NCBI GenBank assembly: GCA_015063445.1
Contig: SVUD01000046.1
Coordinates: 1-12,354, forward strand
Direction of reading: 5' to 3'
DNA length: 12,354 bases
From: Oscillospiraceae bacterium
Lineage (GTDB): Bacteria; Bacillota_A; Clostridia; Oscillospirales; CAG-272
The notes under the pieces are model-generated. The model ran no database searches. It was not told where the DNA came from and saw only the letters and a list, made by a program, of their open reading frames with translations. Shown piece after piece: positions 7,668 to 12,354 of the stretch. Within the stretch, counting starts at the first letter, position 1; each line of letters begins with the position of its first letter. The position numbers and the translations under genes were made by a program.

Positions 7668-9533
7668 TTATATGTTTTTAATTTCTTCCGCAAGCTTTTC
7701 CGGTGAAAATCCGAGATAATCGTATATATCGCATTTTTCTTCCGGAATCGCAAAGGTATCGTCTATTGCTCTGATAGCAAAATCCATATTCCTTGTAAAA
7801 TCGTACTTTTCTCTCAGAAGCTCTAATGAAATCATAGAAAATCCGCCGTTTTTGATACCTTCCTCTACGAACAGCACCTTTTTCGCGCCTTTAATAAAAC
7901 GTGAAATTTTCTCAACGGTATCGTTATAAGGCTTAAGGCGCTCAACAAGAATTATACCCGATGCTATTCCACCGTCGGAAAGCAGTTTTGCCGCCTCTAT
8001 AACATTAGCGGTGATATTACCGTAGGTGACAAATACATTTTCTGGCGCGCATCCCATTTCAAAATCAGCAACAACTCCGAAGCTTGAATAATCTCCGTCC
8101 GAATAAAATCTTTCTCTGATTTCGGAAAGCTCGGCGCTATTGGAATACCTTAGCGCTATGGGACTGTTACATTCAACAGTCTCCGAAAGAGCGCATCTTA
8201 AAGAACCGTACGTTACGGGAGCGAGAAGCGAAACGTTGGGAATTTGCGAAAGAAACGCAACGTCAAATATTCCGTGATGTGTAGCTCCGTCTCTTACGGC
8301 AAGTCCCGCTCTGTCTATAATCATTTTTACAGGAAGATTCTGAAGCGCAATATCGTGGACGATATTGTCGTATCCACGCTGAAGGAAGGTTGAATATATC
8401 GCAACGTACGGCTTTAGGTTAGCCGCGGCAAGTCCAGCCGAAAACGTCAAAGCGTGTGCCTCTGCTATACCGACGTCAAAATATCTGTCGGGATATTTCT
8501 TACCGAAAGTATCAAGACCTGTACCTATTCCCATAGCGGCGGTTATAGCAACCACATCTTCTCTTTCCTTTGCTATCTCTATAAGCTTGTCCGCAAAAAC
8601 CTGATGTAATGTAACTTCATTACTGTCCGTTCCCGAAATACTGTGAAAACCGTCGGGAGCTTTTTCGGCAGGCTCATATCCCTTGCCTTTCTTAGTAAAA
8701 GCGTGTACCACGACGCACTTGCCCGTATTCTTTGCTTCCTTCAACGCCTTTTCAATAGCGTTATAATCGTTTCCGTTGACAGGACCGATATAATATAGAC
8801 CGAGATCTTCAAAATAACTTGCGGGATAAATCATATTTTTTATCGTGTTTTTGATCAACGAGAACAATTTATGCAAAGGCTTTCCTATGAGCGGGATGTG
8901 GTGAAGGAATGAACTGGTACCCTCCTTCCATTTTCTATAACCCTTTGAAATTCTTATTTTTGCAAGATATGAGGCAAAAGCCCCCTTGTTTTTTGAGATC
9001 GACATACGGTTTTCGTTAATAACTATAACGAGCTTTAGATCGCGTCTGCAGTTATTAAGCGCCTCGTGAACCATTCCGCCCGTATACGCCCCGTCTCCAA
9101 TAACGCAAACCGCATAATCATCATTTTTAGCGAGAAAATTTGACTCGGCAAATCCGAGCGCCGCCGATATCGACGTTGAGCTATGCCCTGCTCCAAACGG
9201 ATCGTGCTCGCTCTCTCTTCGGGTAGTGAAGCCCGAAAGTCCTCCCGGCTCACGCAAAGAGGAGAAGTCGTCTTTTCTTCCGGTTATTATCTTATGAACG
9301 TAAGCCTGATGTCCGACGTCAAATATTATTTTATCCGAGGGAGAGTTAAAAACCCTATGCAAAGCAACCGTTAATTCGGTGACACCAAGATTTGAAGCAA
9401 GATGACCTCCGCTTTTCTCTACCTTTTCAATAAGGAAGCTTCTTAGCTCAGAACAAAGCTCGGGAATGTCTGCCGACTCTATTTTCTTTATGTCCTCGGG
9501 AGAATTGATATTCTCCAAAAATTTGTAATCCAT
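7668..9533 (-). CDS. dxs: 1-deoxy-D-xylulose-5-phosphate synthase
   Basis: Dxs condenses pyruvate with glyceraldehyde-3-phosphate, using thiamine diphosphate, to give DXP. This is the entry step of the MEP isoprenoid pathway and a source of thiamine and pyridoxal precursors. The length of 621 residues is normal. Visible motifs are DVGHQAYVHK (His75), GHSSTSISAALG (116 onward), the thiamine-diphosphate/Mg motif GDGAYTGG from 146 with NENRMSIS from 173, DVGIAEAHALTF with the catalytic Glu358, and DRAGLAVRDGATHHG from 407. A transketolase C-terminal domain follows. In the Glu358 motif the residue after Glu is Ala where many Dxs have Gln. The ATG at 9533 follows AAAGGA by 6 nt. It is the first gene of the housekeeping run and starts 35 nt after the araC-type gene ends. 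Confidence 0.97.
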   Translation of the reverse strand: MDYKFLENINSPEDIKKIESADIPELCSELRSFLIEKVEKSGGHLASNLGVTELTVALHRVFNSPSDKIIFDVGHQAYVHKIITGRKDDFSSLREPGGLSGFTTRRESEHDPFGAGHSSTSISAALGFAESNFLAKNDDYAVCVIGDGAYTGGMVHEALNNCRRDLKLVIVINENRMSISKNKGAFASYLAKIRISKGYRKWKEGTSSFLHHIPLIGKPLHKLFSLIKNTIKNMIYPASYFEDLGLYYIGPVNGNDYNAIEKALKEAKNTGKCVVVHAFTKKGKGYEPAEKAPDGFHSISGTDSNEVTLHQVFADKLIEIAKEREDVVAITAAMGIGTGLDTFGKKYPDRYFDVGIAEAHALTFSAGLAAANLKPYVAIYSTFLQRGYDNIVHDIALQNLPVKMIIDRAGLAVRDGATHHGIFDVAFLSQIPNVSLLAPVTYGSLRCALSETVECNSPIALRYSNSAELSEIRERFYSDGDYSSFGVVADFEMGCAPENVFVTYGNITANVIEAAKLLSDGGIASGIILVERLKPYNDTVEKISRFIKGAKKVLFVEEGIKNGGFSMISLELLREKYDFTRNMDFAIRAIDDTFAIPEEKCDIYDYLGFSPEKLAEEIKNI

Positions 9534-9568
9534 TTTATATCCTTTCGGCTGTAAGCGTCCGAATTTTT

Positions 9569-10372
9569 TTACTTAGACGTCGGTGACTTTCCGAGCACCT
9601 TTATATAAGCTCGGTAAAATGCTGAATAATCTCCGAAGCCAACCTTATATGCCGCTCCCGAAGCCGTCTCGCCTGATTCTATAAGCTGCTTGGCGTATAC
9701 CACACGCTTATGCGTTATGTATGAGTGAATGGATACTCCGCTATATTTTTTGAATGCTCGGCAGAGATAATATTTGCTTACGAAGAATTTTTTTGCTATT
9801 ACGTCGAGCGAAACGTTCTTTTCGAGATACTCATTTATATACCTTGCAACTCTTGCGCCGAGCTCACATTCATCATGAGCGATTTTCTGATTTCCGAGTG
9901 AAGAAAGCAATATAAGCATTTCTGACAGTATGAGCTTGTAATAGAGCTCCTTTTCGGTATCGGGAAGATGAATCCCCTCCTCGAACCTATCAAAAACAGA
10001 AACTACGTTCTGAGGTATTGAATCAGGAGAATAAAACATGCCGCTGCTTTCATCCGAATCACCAGTGAGCTTCTTGAGGACATCCGAAATTTCCTTGACT
10101 GTGAAGGAATCCGAAAAATGCAAAACGTATCTGTCATAAACCGAATTGGAATCGACCTCTACGCAATGATACTCAAACGGTCTTATGAAAACGAGAGTTC
10201 TTGGTTTAAGCTCAAACTCAGCGCCCTCAATAAGATATCTTCCGTTTCCCTCAACAACGTAAAGTATTTCATACTCGTTATGACAGTGTCTGGTGCTCAG
10301 ATTCTCATTTGGCTCGTTGCATCTATGAGAAAACTTAAACGATTTTAACATTAACGTGCAATTTTTTCTCAT
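9569..10372 (-). CDS. AraC-family transcriptional regulator (cupin sensor plus AraC HTH)
   Basis: A 267-residue regulator. The N-terminal half fits an AraC-type cupin ligand-binding domain (RHCHNEYEILYVVEGNGRY from residue 28, then the PRTLVFIRPFEYH strand region). The C-terminal third has two helix-turn-helix units, SLDVIAKKFFVSKYYLCRAFKK at about 188-209 and AAYKVGFGDYSAFYRAYIKVLG at about 240-261, ending in the usual GKSP. The start at 10372 is fixed by GGAGGAG just upstream. An in-frame TTG at 10447 would lie upstream of the promoter and is rejected. It is transcribed divergently from the sugar isomerase operon and very likely controls it, probably in response to a sugar bound in the cupin. 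The ligand is unknown. It is on the same strand as dxs with a 35-nt gap. Confidence 0.93.
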   Translation of the reverse strand: MRKNCTLMLKSFKFSHRCNEPNENLSTRHCHNEYEILYVVEGNGRYLIEGAEFELKPRTLVFIRPFEYHCVEVDSNSVYDRYVLHFSDSFTVKEISDVLKKLTGDSDESSGMFYSPDSIPQNVVSVFDRFEEGIHLPDTEKELYYKLILSEMLILLSSLGNQKIAHDECELGARVARYINEYLEKNVSLDVIAKKFFVSKYYLCRAFKKYSGVSIHSYITHKRVVYAKQLIESGETASGAAYKVGFGDYSAFYRAYIKVLGKSPTSK

Positions 10373-10375
10373 TTT

Positions 10376-10382
10376 CTCCTCC
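10376..10382 (-). promoter_or_regulatory. Ribosome binding site that sets the AraC-type start
   Basis: On the minus strand this reads GGAGGAG. The GGAGG core lies 5 nt before the ATG at 10372. It is near-perfectly complementary to the 16S 3' end and decides this start over the in-frame TTG 75 nt upstream. Confidence 0.85.
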
Positions 10383-10406
10383 GCTTCGCAAATTAATCCA
10401 TTGTAT

Positions 10407-10435
10407 ATTATAACACGCGCGAGCAAGTTTTGCAA
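10407..10435 (-). promoter_or_regulatory. Sigma-A-type promoter of the AraC-type regulator
   Basis: Minus strand: -35 TTGCAA (10430-10435), 17-bp spacer, perfect -10 TATAAT (10407-10412). The expected transcript start is near 10400, giving a leader of roughly 28 nt before the ATG at 10372. The -35 overlaps a candidate operator repeat, which would suit autoregulation. No terminator is visible between araC and dxs, so this promoter may also feed the housekeeping operon. Confidence 0.8.
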
Positions 10436-10450
10436 TAGTTTTCGCAACAG
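10428..10450. promoter_or_regulatory. Candidate AraC-type operator, imperfect direct repeat
   Basis: Plus strand ttttgcaatag (10428-10438) is followed at once by ttttcgcaacag (10439-10450). This is a direct repeat with a period of about 11 bp, one helical turn. AraC-family proteins often bind direct repeats. The first copy covers the -35 box of the regulator promoter, and the second lies just upstream of it. The repeat is seen directly; its binding role is inferred. Confidence 0.4.
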
Positions 10451-10476
10451 TTACAATAAATATTTTTATAAATACC

Positions 10477-10505
10477 TTGCAAATATAGAACTTATGTGCT
10501 AAAAT
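10477..10505 (+). promoter_or_regulatory. Sigma-A-type promoter of the sugar isomerase operon
   Basis: Plus strand: -35 TTGCAA (10477-10482), 17-bp spacer, -10 TAAAAT (10500-10505) with the extended element TG at 10497-10498. The transcript should start near 10512, about 28 nt before the ATG at 10540, whose ribosome site AAAGGAG is at 10526-10532. The two divergent -35 boxes are 41 bp apart, close enough for one bound regulator to affect both. Confidence 0.75.
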
Positions 10506-10539
10506 AAGGGCAGCGAAAATAATTTAAAGGAGAAATTTT

Positions 10540-11292
10540 ATGAAACTTGGCGCACAATTTTTCACGCTTCGTGAAAGAAATAAAACCCCTGAGGGACTTT
10601 ATGAGTCATTCAAGAGGGTAAAAGAAATAGGTTACCAGGTCGTTCAGATGTCTGCTATCTGTCAGATAGAAGCAGAAAGACTTAAATCTTTCTCTGAGGA
10701 ATTTGATCTTCCCATCACCTGTACGCATTCCGCATTTGACCGTATTGTAAACGATACAGACGCTCTTATTAAGGAGCATATCACATACGGCTGTCCCGTA
10801 ATCGGTATCGGATCGATGCCTAACGAATATCGCGGCAGCATTGAAGGCGCAAGAGCATTCATGGATATTATTCGCGAGCCTATCAAAAAAATCGAAGCCG
10901 CAGGTCTTAGATTTGCATATCATAACCACGATTTTGAGTTTGTTGATCTCGGTGGCGTCTGCTCTTACGATCTTCTTATGGAAGAGCTTCCTTCACTTAA
11001 CTTCATTCTTGATACCTACTGGTTCAAATATGCAGAGCGCAGCTATCTTGATTACATAAAGCTTATGGGAAATGAAAGACTTACGAACGTTCATTTTAAA
11101 GATATGAAGACCGAGCCCAAGGGCGAAATTTGTCCTTGCGGTGTGGGTACTATCGACTTTGCTCCCGTGGTTAAGCTTTGTGACAATCTCAAAATTCCCT
11201 ACGCTCTCGTTGAGCAGGATAACGCTCCTAAGCTCGGAGATGAGTTTGAGCAACTTACAACCAGCTTCAATAACCTGAAGCATTTATTTTAA
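10540..11292 (+). CDS. TIM-barrel sugar (phosphate) isomerase/epimerase-like protein 1
   Basis: A 250-residue protein of the xylose-isomerase-like TIM-barrel superfamily (AP endonuclease 2 / IolE-like). The usual metal-site strands are visible: YHNHDFEF with Glu133 (His128 and His130 nearby), LDTYW with Asp158, VHFKDM with His185, and VEQDN with Glu225. GVGTIDF at 201-207 is also typical. There is no signal peptide, so it should act in the cytoplasm. It is the first gene of the operon, with AAAGGAG 7 nt before the ATG, and is divergent from the AraC-type regulator. Members of this superfamily isomerise or epimerise sugars, inositol intermediates or 3-keto-sugars, and some are dehydratases or lyases. 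The exact reaction cannot be assigned from sequence. The fold assignment is secure. Confidence 0.85.
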   Translation: MKLGAQFFTLRERNKTPEGLYESFKRVKEIGYQVVQMSAICQIEAERLKSFSEEFDLPITCTHSAFDRIVNDTDALIKEHITYGCPVIGIGSMPNEYRGSIEGARAFMDIIREPIKKIEAAGLRFAYHNHDFEFVDLGGVCSYDLLMEELPSLNFILDTYWFKYAERSYLDYIKLMGNERLTNVHFKDMKTEPKGEICPCGVGTIDFAPVVKLCDNLKIPYALVEQDNAPKLGDEFEQLTTSFNNLKHLF

Positions 11293-11316
11293 TCTTTACA
11301 CGAAAGGTAAGAGATA

Positions 11317-12198
11317 ATGGCTAAGTTTGTATTTTCGGCTTTTGCAGACGAAGCGGGCAATTCCCTTGACGAGCAGATCAGCGCACTCAAGGAAAACGCT
11401 ATTCACTATATCGAGCCCCGTAATATCGACGGCAAATGCATAATAGACTTCACTGACGAGGAGCTTCTTGCAATAAAGTCCCGTCTTGATGAAAACGGAA
11501 TAAAGGTCGGTTCGGTTGGATCTCCTATCGGTAAGTATGGCATCACCGACGATTTTGATTCCTATATTCCCAAGGTTAAGCGCGCTATCGAGGTTGCTAA
11601 GCTTCTTGGTACTAAGTACATAAGAATGTTCAGCTTCTTTGTTAAGCAGGATGAGCTTTCACAGTACAGAGACGAGGTTATCAGAAGACTTCGCGAGATG
11701 GTTAAGCTCGCAGAGGCAGAAGGCGTAATTCTCTGCCACGAAAACGAGTCTAAGATTTACGGTCAGATGCCCGCTGAAGTGCGTGACGTTCTTGTATCCG
11801 TTCCTGGTCTCGGCGGAATTTTTGACGCTGCTAACTACAGAATGAACAACGCCGACACTATGGAAGGTATTGGAGCAACGCTTGTAAACTTCAAGTATAT
11901 GCATATTAAAGATGCTATCTTCTCCGAGCAGACGATTGTTCCCGCAGGAGAAGGCGAAGGCAGAATAGGTGATGTTATCGACGTTATCAACGGTCATACC
12001 GATGAGACGGTATATCTTACACTCGAGCCCCATCTTCATGCATTCCTTGCATACAAATCAATAGACGACCACGAGCTTAAGGGTAAGCACTCATTTAACA
12101 ACGGCAGAGAGGCGTTTGACTTTGCTGTCAGCGCACTTTCGGCGCTTCTTGTAAAACACGGATACGGAAAGGATGAAAACGGAATATGGAAAAAGTAA
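11317..12198 (+). CDS. TIM-barrel sugar (phosphate) isomerase/epimerase-like protein 2
   Basis: A 293-residue protein of the same superfamily as its upstream neighbour but clearly a different subfamily. It opens with FVFSAFADEAGNSLDEQISA and has IEPRNIDGK at 32-40, which the first protein lacks. Likely metal ligands are Glu142 in CHENE, Asp170 in IFDAANY, His196 in MHIKDA and Glu237 in LTLEPHLHA. VPAGEGEGRIG at 208-218 fits the conserved G-x-G loop region. The C-terminal tail beyond residue 250 is an extra helical extension. The ATG at 11317 follows AAAGG at a somewhat long spacing and begins 24 nt after the previous stop. The end overlaps the next gene by 13 nt. I know related proteins only as sugar isomerase/epimerase of unknown substrate, often beside Gfo/Idh/MocA oxidoreductases. 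Confidence 0.85.
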   Translation: MAKFVFSAFADEAGNSLDEQISALKENAIHYIEPRNIDGKCIIDFTDEELLAIKSRLDENGIKVGSVGSPIGKYGITDDFDSYIPKVKRAIEVAKLLGTKYIRMFSFFVKQDELSQYRDEVIRRLREMVKLAEAEGVILCHENESKIYGQMPAEVRDVLVSVPGLGGIFDAANYRMNNADTMEGIGATLVNFKYMHIKDAIFSEQTIVPAGEGEGRIGDVIDVINGHTDETVYLTLEPHLHAFLAYKSIDDHELKGKHSFNNGREAFDFAVSALSALLVKHGYGKDENGIWKK

Positions 12199-12354
12199 GA
12201 TTTGGTATTGTTGGCTGCGGTAATATGGGTAGCGGCCACGCTAAAAACTTCCTCAAGGATAAGATCACTAACGGTGTCATTTCCGCGGTTTGCGATATCG
12301 ATCCCAAGAAATTCGCATTCTTCAAAGAAAAATTCGGTGATAGCATAAAGTATT
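12186..12354 (+). CDS. Gfo/Idh/MocA-family NAD(P)-dependent oxidoreductase, N-terminal part only
   Basis: The first 56 codons are present; the rest is beyond the window. They encode a Rossmann start: RFGIVGCGNMGSGHA, with G10-x-G12-x2-G15 as the dinucleotide loop, and AVCDID with Asp37 at the end of the second strand, where an acidic residue usually favours NAD over NADP. GNMG and the following KNF match the Gfo/Idh/MocA family, which oxidises sugars, polyols or glycosides, often at C3. The ATG at 12186 lies inside the 3' end of the preceding gene (13-nt overlap in another frame), so translation is probably coupled. Because it is truncated, the catalytic Lys and His cannot be checked. Another Rossmann dehydrogenase family is possible but less likely. 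Confidence 0.8.
   Translation, partial: MEKVRFGIVGCGNMGSGHAKNFLKDKITNGVISAVCDIDPKKFAFFKEKFGDSIKY

Noticed and set aside
9544..9570. Terminator-like hairpin: ttcgg / ccgaa with a 10-base loop followed by seven T on the plus strand
   Set aside because: The stem is only 5 bp and the T-run is on the plus strand, where no gene ends. Read on the minus strand, the direction of araC and dxs, no T-run follows, so it should not stop that transcript.
10373..10447. N-terminal extension of the AraC-type protein to a TTG at 10447
   Set aside because: The extension would place the start upstream of the matched -35/-10 pair and has no ribosome site. The ATG at 10372 has GGAGGAG.
10460..10474. A/T-rich inverted repeat ataaa-tatt-tttat between the divergent promoters
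   Set aside because: Such short A/T repeats are expected by chance in A/T-rich intergenic DNA. It may only reflect an UP-element-like A/T tract.
1..12354. CRISPR arrays, insertion sequences, tRNA/rRNA genes, phage or defence genes
   Set aside because: I looked for regularly spaced repeats, terminal inverted repeats, transposase or integrase motifs and tRNA-like cloverleaf ends and found none. The genes are contiguous, with only short gaps.

Overview
The window comes from a Gram-positive-type, moderately low-GC bacterium, most likely an anaerobic member of the Clostridia (Bacillota). The reasons are the strong AGGAGG-type ribosome sites, consensus sigma-A-like promoters, the miaB / YlbF-family / mutS / mutL gene order familiar from Bacillus and Clostridia, and a MutL that carries its own endonuclease motifs. 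I see no mobile element, CRISPR array, rRNA or tRNA. Every stretch longer than about 100 bases is accounted for by genes or by one regulatory gap.

Left and centre (1-9533, all on the minus strand, so transcription runs from high to low coordinates): a tight run of six housekeeping genes, dxs, miaB, a YlbF/YmcA-family gene, mutS, mutL and tgt. The gaps are about 9-63 nt, and no terminator separates them. They supply isoprenoid precursor (Dxs), tRNA anticodon-loop modification (MiaB at A37, Tgt at G34), a probable RNA-maturation accessory protein with a C-terminal cysteine cluster, and DNA mismatch repair (MutS, MutL). tgt is cut by the left edge of the window, about 20 codons short of its end.

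Right (9569-12354): an accessory carbohydrate module. A minus-strand AraC-family regulator is divergent from a plus-strand operon. The operon encodes two different TIM-barrel sugar isomerase/epimerase-like proteins and the start of a Gfo/Idh/MocA-type NAD(P)-dependent oxidoreductase, which is cut by the right edge. The divergent gap (10373-10539) holds two face-to-face promoters, each with the -35 box TTGCAA and a 17-bp spacer, plus a candidate AraC operator repeat. An oxidoreductase with two isomerases under an AraC regulator suggests oxidation and epimerisation of a sugar, polyol or glycoside. The substrate cannot be read from the sequence.

The regulator gene lies only 35 nt upstream of dxs on the same strand with no terminator visible between them. 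Transcripts starting at the araC promoter could therefore run into the housekeeping operon. The sugar module is the part of the window most likely to hold undescribed biochemistry; the rest is recognisable, with some local oddities listed as findings.
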